DNA of 64,000 nt, taken from positions 1 to 64,000 of the forward strand of contig JAGCPD010000067.1 of assembly GCA_017645305.1 (NCBI GenBank). The letters run 5' to 3'. Shown here piece after piece: positions 44,582 to 53,325 of this stretch. This stretch comes from Bacteroidaceae bacterium. GTDB taxonomy: Bacteria > Bacteroidota > Bacteroidia > Bacteroidales > Bacteroidaceae. How positions within the stretch are numbered: the stretch's first letter is position 1; each line of letters opens with the position of its first letter. Made by a program: the position numbers and the translations under genes. Below the pieces are notes generated by a model, which saw only the letters and a list, made by a program, of their open reading frames with translations, was not told the DNA's origin and did not search any database.

Positions 44582-44631
44582 CTTTCGCTTAAGCATAAAA
44601 CACGTTTTAAACCTCAAAAAACACAAAGATT

Positions 44632-44694
44632 ATGAATAGCAAATGTTTTTATTTATCCCAGTCAATATCAAAAGTCTTGAATCATGGATGTTAA
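44632..44694 (+). CDS. 20-codon upstream ORF overlapping padR
   Basis: ATG 44632 follows an A-rich stretch (AAAAAACACAAAGATT) typical of a Bacteroidetes start and reads MNSKCFYLSQSISKVLNHGC before TAA at 44692. It overlaps the padR ATG (44684) by 11 bases in another frame, so translation of one could control the other. No homolog is recognised; it may be a leader peptide or chance. Confidence 0.4.
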   Translation: MNSKCFYLSQSISKVLNHGC

Positions 44695-45016
44695 CAATGC
44701 AAAATCACAGATGCGCAAAGGAATGCTGGAGTACTGCATTCTCCTTCTCCTAAAGCGGCAAGCTGCTTACGCTTCCGATATTATCCAGCAATTGAAAGAA
44801 GCAGATTTGCTGGTGGTGGAAGGTACACTATACCCGCTGCTTACGCGCCTTAAAAAGGACGGTCTGCTTGCCTACGAATGGCAGGAAAGTACACAAGGAC
44901 CGCCTCGCAAGTATTACTGTCTGACTGCCGACGGTCTGCAGTTCCTCACAGAACTGGACCTTGCCTGGAGTGAAATTGAAAGGACGGTATCTGTACTCAA
45001 ACACACAAAAATATAA
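44684..45016 (+). CDS. PadR family transcriptional regulator
   Basis: 110 residues, the short PadR form. The winged helix is complete: MRKGMLEYCILLLLKRQAAYASDIIQQLKEADLLVVEGTLYPLLTRLKKDGLLAYEWQESTQGPPRKYYCLTADG, with EGTLYPLLxRL and GPPRKYYxLT as the PadR hallmarks. Such repressors commonly autoregulate and control the membrane gene next to them. The PspC/LysM gene starts 20 bases later. The 11-bp array upstream could be a binding array (inference). Confidence 0.93.
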   Translation: MDVNNAKSQMRKGMLEYCILLLLKRQAAYASDIIQQLKEADLLVVEGTLYPLLTRLKKDGLLAYEWQESTQGPPRKYYCLTADGLQFLTELDLAWSEIERTVSVLKHTKI

Positions 45017-45036
45017 AAACCCGAAAAAACAGAACA

Positions 45037-47025
45037 ATGAAAAAGAATATCACAATCAATCTATGCGAGCGTCTTTTTTCAATAGATGAGGATGCCTACG
45101 AGATGCTCTCTACCTATGAGCAGTCGCTTCGGAATTATTTCCGTTCCCACGAAGGCGGCGAGGAAATTGCCGAAGACATTGAGGCACGAATCGCGGAGCT
45201 ACTGGACGAAATAAAAGCACAGGGCACAGAAGCCATTAATATTAATCATGTTACAGAGATTATCCATCGTCTGGGCAAACCTGAGGAGATGGACAGTCTC
45301 TCCCCTGACCCCTCTCCCGTTGGCGAAGGGAACAATAAAGAGCAAACATTCACTAACAGCGCGGCTCTCCCCTTTGGAGGAGCTGGGAGAGGAACCAAAC
45401 GCCTTTATCGCGACCCTTACGATAAGAAGCTGAGCGGTGTACTCTCTGGCTTTGCTGCTTACTTTGGCGGTGATGTACTGTGGTGGCGTATAGGCTATGT
45501 AGGAGCCGTACTTCTTTGCTTTTTTGGTTCAACCTTTAACTTTCTCTGGTGGTTACCGGGCCATCATTTCTATTTTAACATCGAGTTCTGGGGATTTGCT
45601 CTCATCATTGCCTACATTGTATTGTCTATACTGATGCCCGTAGCATGGAATCCCGAAGACCGCTTGCGTATGAAAGGCAAGGAGATTAATCCGCAGAATC
45701 TGGCAGAGGAAGTAAGCCAACCACAAACCGTACAAGAGCCGGCTGAAGGGCAAAAAGGCTGTATCGGTGGTTTTTTCTTTATACTGGGGACACTTTTCCG
45801 TTGGTGCATTTACGCTTTTGGCGCATTCATTGCCGTAATAAGTATAATAGGGATTATTATCCTTTTGGCAGGATGTTTTATGTCGCATGAAACATGGGAA
45901 ACAATTTTTGGTCACAATGACTTTTTCTGCTCGCCAGAATATCTTGCCATCGAGCCGATGTTGAAGATTCCGCTCGGCATCTTTGTTGTTTCAGGTTTGC
46001 TTTTCCTTGGCATTACTGCATACACCATTATCCATAGCCTGCTAAATGAGTTCAAACAGATGCCGCCTATGTCGTATCGTCAGCGTATTATCATGCTTAT
46101 GATGTGGATTGTGGGACTTGTTACAGTAGGCTCTTCTGTGGTCTATTGTGGTCCTAAGATTGATAAGGCGGAAAATGAATACCACAAAAGAATTGGGGAG
46201 GAATGGGATGTTCGCGACCGTAAAGAGAATACTCATGACGGCATCTACATTCAAGCGCAAGAATGGGAATTCTTGCAGGACAACGGATGGCGTATCCTTA
46301 AGGCCGATGGCTGCAATGACCGTTTCACAACAAAGGGCCAGTATTTGACCGACGACAGTGATGTGCGCTATCTGGACTGCTACGACAACCATCATCGCCA
46401 ACGCTATCGCGCTGAGCGGACTGACACCCTCCAACCCGGCACCTATCAGCTCACCTGCGCTGCCCGTGCCGACGGTACTGGAGCCTTTATCTACGCTATC
46501 TTAGGTGATGGACAGCCTCAGTTCAAAGAGATTCCTGCCACGGGCGATACGGGTGGCGATATCTGGGTAAAGGCGGACAGATTCGTACGTTACCACAGAG
46601 ATATAGCCATTCCCTCAGACTCTGTTGCCTATGGTAATTACCAATGTGAATTGGCGGAGGCGAACGACCATAAAGGCTACGGCTGGAACCGTATCATTTT
46701 CGAGTCCATTCGTATCACCAAGCCCACCATACTGCGTTATGGCCTTACCTCAGACAACACTTTTACACGTCATACCTGGTTGGGGCAGTGGTTCTCCGCT
46801 ACCGACTTTGAAATAACCCTCGTAGAGGAAGCTAAGATACCGATAAGAGAGGAGCTGCAGGACACTTCTAAAGTGCATAAAGGCAGAATAGTGATTGTCC
46901 GTTCAGGCGAAACACTGGCAACAATCGCAAAGCGTTATCACACTACCGTAAAAGAATTGTGTCGTCTCAATCATCTGAAATCCAGTTCCCCGCTCCATCA
47001 AGGACAGAAGTTAAGGGTAAGGTAA
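45037..47025 (+). CDS. PspC-domain membrane protein with C-terminal LysM
   Basis: 662 residues. The N-terminal part is charged (EDIEARIAELLDEIK, like HAAS/DUF1700 segments). A PspC domain follows at about 121-190 (KRLYRDPYDKKLSGVLSGFAAYFGGDVLWWRIGYV), then more helices to about 370, a soluble region, and a LysM domain at the end (IVRSGETLATIAKRYHTTVKELCRLNHL). LysM implies peptidoglycan contact, and PspC implies envelope-stress signalling. The PadR pairing is common in Bacteroidetes. Residues about 88-120 (PDPSPVGEG, ALPFGGAGRG) are encoded by a copy of the C/G-rich palindromic element inserted in frame between the cytosolic part and PspC. Confidence 0.9.
   Translation: MKKNITINLCERLFSIDEDAYEMLSTYEQSLRNYFRSHEGGEEIAEDIEARIAELLDEIKAQGTEAININHVTEIIHRLGKPEEMDSLSPDPSPVGEGNNKEQTFTNSAALPFGGAGRGTKRLYRDPYDKKLSGVLSGFAAYFGGDVLWWRIGYVGAVLLCFFGSTFNFLWWLPGHHFYFNIEFWGFALIIAYIVLSILMPVAWNPEDRLRMKGKEINPQNLAEEVSQPQTVQEPAEGQKGCIGGFFFILGTLFRWCIYAFGAFIAVISIIGIIILLAGCFMSHETWETIFGHNDFFCSPEYLAIEPMLKIPLGIFVVSGLLFLGITAYTIIHSLLNEFKQMPPMSYRQRIIMLMMWIVGLVTVGSSVVYCGPKIDKAENEYHKRIGEEWDVRDRKENTHDGIYIQAQEWEFLQDNGWRILKADGCNDRFTTKGQYLTDDSDVRYLDCYDNHHRQRYRAERTDTLQPGTYQLTCAARADGTGAFIYAILGDGQPQFKEIPATGDTGGDIWVKADRFVRYHRDIAIPSDSVAYGNYQCELAEANDHKGYGWNRIIFESIRITKPTILRYGLTSDNTFTRHTWLGQWFSATDFEITLVEEAKIPIREELQDTSKVHKGRIVIVRSGETLATIAKRYHTTVKELCRLNHLKSSSPLHQGQKLRVR
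45298..45395. repeat. C/G-rich palindromic element inside the PspC gene
   Basis: Same plan as 42176-42279: a left half CCCCTCTCCC-GTTGGC-GAAGGG, a 30-base middle, and a right half CTCCCC-TTT-GGAGGAG-CT-GGGAGAGG. Length 98 bases. The frame is open throughout. Confidence 0.85.
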
Positions 47026-47041
47026 ATAATTGATGACATAA

Positions 47042-47072
47042 GCTCCCGCGTTTCTCAACGTGGGAGTTTTTA
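47042..47072 (+). terminator. Terminator of the PadR/PspC operon
   Basis: CTCCCGCGTT (47043-47052), loop TCTC, AACGTGGGAG (47057-47066), then TTTTTAT. Confidence 0.9.
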
Positions 47073-47108
47073 TATCAAAACTATCGATGCTGTTAAAAAA
47101 GTGCATAC

Positions 47109-47143
47109 TTTGTGCGGAGTTTGCAAAAATTGTAATATCTTTG
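47109..47143 (+). promoter_or_regulatory. Promoter of the GH115-GH18 pair
   Basis: TATCTTTG at 47136-47143 with TTTG at 47109-47112 (gap 23, slightly long). Confidence 0.5.
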
Positions 47144-47169
47144 TGGCGGGAAACAAACAATAACTCATT

Positions 47170-50109
47170 ATGAAGAAAAGCATTGCGTTGGGACTGCTGA
47201 CCGTTTTCACGCTGCAAATGACGGCTCAGGTAAGACTGGCAGACGCTCAGGGAAACGCTTTCCCTTTGGTGAATGGAAAAGAGAAAGCCGTAATCTGCTA
47301 TGATAAGAGCGACGCGCTGGTAGTAGAGCGTAGCGCCCGAATGCTGGCCGAGGACGTGGCATGCGCTACCGGCACTCAGCTAAAGGTTCAGCAAGGCACG
47401 AATGGTGCCACATACGCTATTATAGCAGGGACCGTCGGTCAGAGCCAGACCATAGACCTGCTAACAAAGACTGGCAAGATTGACACCACAGGACTGACAG
47501 GAACCTGGGAACGCTATCATGTGGAAATGGTGAAAAGTCCCCTGAAAGGTGTTAAATGGGCTATCGTGGTTGCCGGAAGCGACCGCCGGGGAACAGCTTA
47601 TGGTATTCTCTCCATTAGCAGGGCAATAGGTGTCAGTCCCTGGCGCTGGTGGCTGGATGCTCCCACCCCCAAACGCCCCGCATGTACGTTACAGGTAAAC
47701 AGCTTCACTTCGCGTACTCCCAGCGTCCGCTACCGTGGCGTGTTCATCAATGACGAAGACTGGGGGCTCCTGCGCTGGGCAAAACGTAACTATGAGAAGG
47801 AGAGGGGGAACTTCGGCCCCCGCACCTATGCTGTGGTGTGCGAACTGCTGCTCCGTCTGAATGCCAACTACCTGTGTCCTGCCATGCACGAAGCTTCCCT
47901 GGCTTTCCATCAGGTACCTGAGAACCGCCTGGTTGCCGATACCTTTGCCATTGTCATGGGCTCCAGCCACTGTGAACCGCTATTGCTGAATACTGCCAGT
48001 GAATGGAACAAGGAAAAATACGGTGCATGGGATTACATCAACAACCGCAAGGGAGTAGATAGCGTGCTGAATGCCCGTGCACAGGAACTGGCACCGTTCG
48101 AGAATGTCTATACGCTGGCTTTGCGCGGCCTTCATGACGTGGCTATGGCAGGCGGGAACGATATGACAGAGCGCAGGAACACCATGCAGGCTGCCTTGGC
48201 TGCGCAACGGCAGATGGTGGCCAAAGCTACCGGCAAAGCTCCGGAAACCATTCCGCAGGCTTTTACGCCTTACAAGGAAGTACTGGATGTCTATGACAAA
48301 GGCTTGCAGCTGCCTGACGATGTTACCCTTATCTGGCCCGATGACAACTACGGTTACATGAAACGTCTCTCCAGTCCCGATGAGCAGAAGCGTTCAGGAC
48401 GCAGCGGCGTTTATTACCACGCCTCGTATCTGGGCCGTCCTCACGACCATCTGTGGATGAACACACAGTCGCCCTGCCACATGTACGAGGAACTGAAGAA
48501 GGCCTACGACCTAACAGCCGACCGCATCTGGCTGCTGAATGCAGGTGACATCAAATCATGTGAGTTTGCCGTTGACCTCTTCTTGGCTATGGCCTACGAT
48601 TTGGACAGCTTCGACTACAACCGCTGCGCCGACTATCGGACAGAATGGACCTGCAACCTGCTGGGCGATGAGCACAGAGAGGTGTACAGGAACCTTTTCC
48701 GCAGTTTCTACCGACTGGCCTTCCAGCGCCGCCCCGAATGCATGGGATGGGGACAGGAATGGGCCAGTGACGACCATGCACGCGAGCAGAAGACGGATAC
48801 CGAGTTCTCCCTGACAAACTATGGCGAAGCCGAAAAACGTCTGGCAGAATACCGCCGCATAGGCACCATTGCAGAGAATCTGCTAGCCAAGATGCGCGCA
48901 GAAAGGCGCAGCTGCTTCTATCAGGCCGTCTATTATCCTGTGAAGGGATGCGAGCTGATGAACCGCATGACCATAGGCGGACAGATGAACCGCTGGTATG
49001 CCCTGCAGAACCGGGCCGCCACCGCACAAGTGAAAGCTGAAGCCTTGCAATGCTACGATTCACTGCAAACCATCACCAAGGGCTATAACAGCCTTGAGAA
49101 CGGCAAGTGGGAGCATATCATGAGCATGACGCAAGGTGTGACGGCCTCGTACTTCGAGAAGCCCGAACTGCGCGATGCAATACTCGCAGAGAATGCAAAA
49201 CTGGGAGTGATAGCTGAGGGAGAATATGGCACACGCGGTCCCCGCAGTATGCAAACGCTACCCACCTTCAGTAAATACCTGCCTACGCGCACCTATTATA
49301 TTGATTTGTACAATCAGGGAAGGGGAACCCTGGAATGGGAAGCCAAGGCCGGCAAGGAATGGATTCACCTAAGCCAGACAAAGGGCAGCACGGACTTACA
49401 GCAGCGCATTATGGTAAGTGTAGATTGGAACAAGGTTCCACAGGGTGATGAGGAAACGGGCATCATTACCCTGAGGGGCAATGACGGTGCAGAGCATTCC
49501 GTTATGGTCAGCGCATTCAATCCCTCCACACCATCGGCTGAGGAGCTGAAAGGCCTTTACATCGAAGACAACGGCGTTATATCAATCCCTGCTGCAGGCT
49601 TCATGCGCAAGAACGAAAATCAGGTAACCAAGATGACAGAGGTTCCCAATCTGGGATGCGAAGATACCATTATCATGATGGGCGACCCTGTGGTACCCCG
49701 TCAGAACAGCCGCGCTCGAAATGCGCCTTACCTGGAATACGACTTCTATACGTGGGAGCAGGGTATGGTGGATGTCTATACCTATGTAATGCCCACCTTC
49801 ACCACCAGCATCGACCGCGGCTTTGCAGGACATGAGCGCACCAACATAGAGAACCATTACGGTGTACGGATAGATGACGGACTGCTCATGCACTGTGCTA
49901 CAAACTCGTGGGAATATGCCCAACAGTGGTATGAAAGCGTACAGCGCAATGCCCGCATCAACAAATGTACGCTGTATGTCAAGAAGCCCGGTAAGCACAC
50001 CGTCCGCATCACGTGCCAGGATCCCGGCACCATGCTCCAGAAGATTGTCATCGATTTGGGTGGCATGAAGCGCTCCTACATGGGACCAACCACCACATTA
50101 TGTAATTAA
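47170..50109 (+). CDS. GH115 xylan alpha-1,2-glucuronidase
   Basis: 979 residues with signal peptide (cleavage after LQMTAQ). The N-terminal domain includes the ligand-binding GSDRRGTAYGILSISRAIGVSPWRWW segment. The catalytic barrel starts VRYRGVFINDEDWGLLRWAKRN and has LRLNANYLCPAMHEASLAFH, then LIWPDDNYGYMKRLSSPDEQKRSGRSGVYYHASYLGRPHDHLWMNTQSP, the most conserved part of GH115. It removes (4-O-methyl)glucuronic acid from xylan, including internal residues. It precedes GH18 by 10 bases and fits with the xylose and arabinofuranosidase genes. Confidence 0.93.
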   Translation: MKKSIALGLLTVFTLQMTAQVRLADAQGNAFPLVNGKEKAVICYDKSDALVVERSARMLAEDVACATGTQLKVQQGTNGATYAIIAGTVGQSQTIDLLTKTGKIDTTGLTGTWERYHVEMVKSPLKGVKWAIVVAGSDRRGTAYGILSISRAIGVSPWRWWLDAPTPKRPACTLQVNSFTSRTPSVRYRGVFINDEDWGLLRWAKRNYEKERGNFGPRTYAVVCELLLRLNANYLCPAMHEASLAFHQVPENRLVADTFAIVMGSSHCEPLLLNTASEWNKEKYGAWDYINNRKGVDSVLNARAQELAPFENVYTLALRGLHDVAMAGGNDMTERRNTMQAALAAQRQMVAKATGKAPETIPQAFTPYKEVLDVYDKGLQLPDDVTLIWPDDNYGYMKRLSSPDEQKRSGRSGVYYHASYLGRPHDHLWMNTQSPCHMYEELKKAYDLTADRIWLLNAGDIKSCEFAVDLFLAMAYDLDSFDYNRCADYRTEWTCNLLGDEHREVYRNLFRSFYRLAFQRRPECMGWGQEWASDDHAREQKTDTEFSLTNYGEAEKRLAEYRRIGTIAENLLAKMRAERRSCFYQAVYYPVKGCELMNRMTIGGQMNRWYALQNRAATAQVKAEALQCYDSLQTITKGYNSLENGKWEHIMSMTQGVTASYFEKPELRDAILAENAKLGVIAEGEYGTRGPRSMQTLPTFSKYLPTRTYYIDLYNQGRGTLEWEAKAGKEWIHLSQTKGSTDLQQRIMVSVDWNKVPQGDEETGIITLRGNDGAEHSVMVSAFNPSTPSAEELKGLYIEDNGVISIPAAGFMRKNENQVTKMTEVPNLGCEDTIIMMGDPVVPRQNSRARNAPYLEYDFYTWEQGMVDVYTYVMPTFTTSIDRGFAGHERTNIENHYGVRIDDGLLMHCATNSWEYAQQWYESVQRNARINKCTLYVKKPGKHTVRITCQDPGTMLQKIVIDLGGMKRSYMGPTTTLCN

Positions 50110-50119
50110 AAGAAAGAAT

Positions 50120-51130
50120 ATGAAACTCACTTCTGCTACCCTTCTCTGCCTGGCATTGACTGTGCCGCTCGTGGCTCATACCCAAAGCACCCCAAAAAAG
50201 ATTGTGGCCTACGTAACATCATGGTCACATGTAATCCCCGATCCGTTTGTAATGACACATATCAACTATGCCTTCGGAGGTGTAGGCCGTGACAGCATTA
50301 GCGTGTATGCGGATAACATAAAACGTATGCAGAGAATTGTCGAACTGAAAAAGAAGAACCCCAAGCTGAAGGTATTGCTCTCCGTAGGCGGTTGGAGACG
50401 GGGCAATTTCACCCCGATGGCAATGGACGAGGCGAAACGAAAGGCATTTGCCCGGTCGTGCCGCGATTTCTGTAAGAAATACGGACTGGATGGCATAGAC
50501 GTGGACTGGGAGTTCCCCGGCAACAACTCCAGCAAGGAGGATTCCCCTCCCGACGAGAAAAAGAACTATACCCTGCTGCTGCGCGACCTGCGGGAGGCAC
50601 TGGGCAACAAACTGCTGCTGACAATGGCATCGTCATCCACCCCCTCATATTACGACTATGCCAACTGCATCCAGTATCTGGACTTTGTGAACGTGATGAC
50701 CTATGACATGTCAACAGCTCCAAACCACCATTCAGCCTTGTATCGGGGCGGAAAGGTCGGCAACGGGTGGAAGGTACAGACAGACGCCATAGAGATGCAC
50801 ATAAATGCCGGCATTCCCGTCAGCAAACTGGTGATGGGGCTTGCCTTTTACGGCAACAGCGGAAACGGCAGCCAAATATCGCTGCAGGCAATTAAGAATG
50901 GCATTGCCAGCGGCAAATGGAAAGACAACTGGGACGAGACAGCCAAAGTTCCCTACGTTACGGATGCCGAAGGGAAGTTTGCCTACGGCTACGACAACGA
51001 GCGTTCACTGACCATAAAATGCCAGTACATCATTCAGCAAAAACTTGCCGGTGCCATGTATTGGGAATATGCCAACGATGACAACGAGGGTACGGAACGC
51101 CGTACCGTGTATAAGGCTTTCTATAAGTAA
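50120..51130 (+). CDS. GH18 chitinase-like glycoside hydrolase
   Basis: 336 residues with a signal peptide (ending VAHTQ). The GH18 motif DGIDVDWEFPG gives DxxDxDxE with catalytic Glu131. KVLLSVGGWRRG (SxGG) and NVMTYDM (substrate-assisted Tyr) are in place, and AMYWEYANDDNEG closes the barrel. It cleaves beta-1,4-GlcNAc linkages (chitin, peptidoglycan fragments or N-glycans). The short single-domain form does not tell which. It is co-transcribed with GH115, which is odd for a xylan unit. Confidence 0.92.
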   Translation: MKLTSATLLCLALTVPLVAHTQSTPKKIVAYVTSWSHVIPDPFVMTHINYAFGGVGRDSISVYADNIKRMQRIVELKKKNPKLKVLLSVGGWRRGNFTPMAMDEAKRKAFARSCRDFCKKYGLDGIDVDWEFPGNNSSKEDSPPDEKKNYTLLLRDLREALGNKLLLTMASSSTPSYYDYANCIQYLDFVNVMTYDMSTAPNHHSALYRGGKVGNGWKVQTDAIEMHINAGIPVSKLVMGLAFYGNSGNGSQISLQAIKNGIASGKWKDNWDETAKVPYVTDAEGKFAYGYDNERSLTIKCQYIIQQKLAGAMYWEYANDDNEGTERRTVYKAFYK

Positions 51131-51198
51131 ATACCCGGACCGTATTTCTTCATCCGCCAGCCTGTAAAAGCGGGAGGGTTTGAATAGCCGGAAGTCCT

Positions 51199-51774
51199 TT
51201 ACTTTATGCGTGAAAGCTTGAAGGGCTTCTTTTCGTCCAACTTGCCGGAAAGATATTTGCCGTCGTCGCTTAGGAGCATCGTGTCAAGTTCCTCTCCATC
51301 GTCCACGATAACCATATTGCCCGATACCGAGTACTTACCTTTCTGCGAAGGCATAAGTTTTAGGGCGGCCTGAATCAGTTTGCGCTTTGCCCAACCTACT
51401 TCGGCAGCTTTCAATACTTCGTCGTCTATTCTCGTGTCAACTTTCACTACCACGTTTGCCTCGTCCTTAAACGTTATGGTAACGGCAGTGCTCATGCCAT
51501 CCCTCATAGCCTTTAACGTCTTCTGGGCTTTCTCAACCTCCTGTTCCATCTTGGCCTTTTCTGTATCTGTGAGCTTACGTTTTTTCTTCTCCTCGGCCTT
51601 CTTGATAGCATTGGTCTTTGCCTCGTTAATCTTACTGTCTGCGTCCTGAGTGAGTTCCTTCATTGTATCGCTCAGAATATTGGCATTGTGATAAACGCGA
51701 CCAGTCAGGTCAGTTTGTGCCTGAATCGTCAAACCCACAAACATCAGCAGGGAAATAATGATATTTTTCTTCAT
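51199..51774 (-). CDS. Secreted protein of unknown function with a lysine/glutamate-rich helix
   Basis: 191 residues from ATG 51774 (MKKNIIISLLMFVGLTIQAQ, a signal peptide). A TTG at 51807 overlaps the promoter and is rejected. Residues about 35-85 are a highly charged helix or coiled coil (KINEAKTNAIKKAEEKKKRKLTDTEKAKMEQEVEKAQK). The rest is a beta domain (VTITFKDEANVVVKVD, KGKYSVSGNMVIVDDGEELDTMLLSDDGKYLSG) reminiscent of small lipocalin-like Bacteroidetes proteins. I do not assign a family. Monocistronic, divergent from the esterase. Confidence 0.65.
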   Translation of the reverse strand: MKKNIIISLLMFVGLTIQAQTDLTGRVYHNANILSDTMKELTQDADSKINEAKTNAIKKAEEKKKRKLTDTEKAKMEQEVEKAQKTLKAMRDGMSTAVTITFKDEANVVVKVDTRIDDEVLKAAEVGWAKRKLIQAALKLMPSQKGKYSVSGNMVIVDDGEELDTMLLSDDGKYLSGKLDEKKPFKLSRIK

Positions 51775-51804
51775 GGAAAATAAATTTAACGCATCATTTT
51801 GGGA

Positions 51805-51842
51805 CAAAAGTACGATTATTTGCTGAAATAACCATATTTTTG
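51805..51842. promoter_or_regulatory. Back-to-back -7 elements of divergent genes
   Basis: TACTTTTG on the minus strand (51805-51812) serves the secreted protein, and TATTTTTG on the plus strand (51835-51842) serves the esterase. -33 elements are weak for both. Confidence 0.5.
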
Positions 51843-51883
51843 CAAAAAAAAGAAACCAAAACGAAAACTTATAAACACTATAT

Positions 51884-52456
51884 ATGAAACTTATTTATTT
51901 TCATGGTTTCGGCTCCTCGGGTGCCAGCGGAACGGTGGAGCATCTGCGCAACCTGTTACCCGAATACCAGGTGGTGGCACCCGACATTCCCGTAGATCCT
52001 GTGGAGGCCCTACCCTACCTGAAGCAACTCTGCCAGGATGAACAGCCGGACATCGTAGTGGGAACCAGCATGGGCGGTATGTATGCCCAGCAGATGCGAG
52101 GTTTTGTAAGAATCTGCATCAACCCCGCTCTGAACATGTCCACCATGAGCAGCGCACTTCACACAGGAGAACACAAATTCTTCAACGGACGGAAGGACGG
52201 ACAGAAGACATTCCGCATTACACGGGAAATCATACAGCACCACAACCAGATGGAACGCCAGCAATGGAAAGACATCACTGACTGGGACCGCGAACACTGC
52301 TACGGACTCTTTGGCATACATGACACGGTGGTAAACACATACGACCTCTTCCATAAGCATTACCCACATGCCATCCGCTTCGACGGAGAACACCGCCTGA
52401 ACGAGAAAGTGCTGCGCAAAGTGGTCATCCCACTCATTAAGGAACTGACCATGTAA
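51884..52456 (+). CDS. YqiA-like alpha/beta-hydrolase (esterase)
   Basis: 190 residues. The start MKLIYFHGFGSSGASGTVEHL is the oxyanion-side HGF motif of the YqiA/UPF0227 family. GTSMGGMYA carries nucleophile Ser62. FGIHDTVVNTYD and DGEHRLNEKVL supply the likely Asp and His. A small cytosolic acyl-ester hydrolase; the natural substrate is unknown. It precedes exonuclease III by 39 bases, a gap filled by heptamer repeats. Confidence 0.85.
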   Translation: MKLIYFHGFGSSGASGTVEHLRNLLPEYQVVAPDIPVDPVEALPYLKQLCQDEQPDIVVGTSMGGMYAQQMRGFVRICINPALNMSTMSSALHTGEHKFFNGRKDGQKTFRITREIIQHHNQMERQQWKDITDWDREHCYGLFGIHDTVVNTYDLFHKHYPHAIRFDGEHRLNEKVLRKVVIPLIKELTM

Positions 52457-52549
52457 TTTACAATTCAACAATTTACAATATACAATTTATAACTTATGAG
52501 CGATTTACAATTTCACTCCCCTATTGGGGGAGCAGGGAGGGGGCTTAAG
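52457..52549. repeat. Heptamer repeat running into a half palindromic element at the exonuclease start
   Basis: TTTACAA/TATACAA/TTTATAA units (52457-52513) cross the ATG at 52496. They are followed directly by CTCCCC-TATT-GGGGGAG-CA-GGGAGGGGGCTTAA (52516-52549), the right half of the element at 42176-42279. Confidence 0.85.
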
Positions 52550-53299
52550 TTTATCAGTTGGAACGTAAACGGCCTGAGAGCCGTTGTAGGAAAGAACTTT
52601 AAGGAAGTGTTTGAGCAGTTAGATGCCGACTTCTTCTGCCTGCAAGAAACCAAGATGCAAGAGGGACAACTGGACCTCCAGTTCCCTGGCTACCAGTCGT
52701 ACTGGAACTATGCCGAGAAGAAAGGTTACTCAGGCACGGCCATCTTTACCAGACACCAGCCCCTGAGCGTAACCTACGGAATAGGCATACAGGAACACGA
52801 CACAGAGGGGCGTGTCATCACGCTCCAGATGCAGGACTTTTTCTTAGTCTGCGTCTATACGCCCAACAGTCAGGACGGCCTGAAACGCCTTGACTACCGT
52901 ATGCAGTGGGAAGATGACTTCCGTGCCTATCTGCTCTCGTTAGATGCCCAAAAGCCCGTGATTGTCTGCGGTGACATGAATGTCGCCCATCAGGAGATAG
53001 ACCTGAAGAATCCCAAGACCAATCATATGAATGCCGGCTTCACCGATGAGGAGCGCGAAAAGTTTACCCAACTCCTCGCTGCCGGTTTCACCGACACCTG
53101 GCGCACCCTGAACCCCGATGTAAAGGATGTCTATTCGTGGTGGAGCTACCGTTTCCAGGCCCGGGCCAAGAATACCGGGTGGCGTATCGACTACTGGCTG
53201 GTCTCCAACCGTCTCTTCCCCCAAGTCACCGATGCCAAGATTCACACAGAAATCTTAGGTTCCGACCACTGCCCTGTGGAGGTTGAAGTCGCACTGTAA
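52496..53299 (+). CDS. Exodeoxyribonuclease III family AP endonuclease
   Basis: 267 residues. The EEP fold is complete: LKFISWNVNGLRA, DADFFCLQETKMQEG (metal Glu), VCGDMNVAHQEIDLKNPK (Asp/Asn pair), DVYSWWSYRFQARAKNTGWRIDYWLVSN and GSDHCPVEVEV (catalytic His). It incises DNA at abasic sites and trims 3' ends. The canonical protein would start at LKFISWN. The first 17 residues (MSDLQF, HSPIGGAGRG) are encoded by a heptamer repeat plus half a palindromic element. The only alternative in-frame starts are inside the repeat, so the tail is probably real. Confidence 0.94.
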   Translation: MSDLQFHSPIGGAGRGLKFISWNVNGLRAVVGKNFKEVFEQLDADFFCLQETKMQEGQLDLQFPGYQSYWNYAEKKGYSGTAIFTRHQPLSVTYGIGIQEHDTEGRVITLQMQDFFLVCVYTPNSQDGLKRLDYRMQWEDDFRAYLLSLDAQKPVIVCGDMNVAHQEIDLKNPKTNHMNAGFTDEEREKFTQLLAAGFTDTWRTLNPDVKDVYSWWSYRFQARAKNTGWRIDYWLVSNRLFPQVTDAKIHTEILGSDHCPVEVEVAL

Positions 53300-53325
53300 T
53301 TAAATAGCTACCATATACTATTCCT

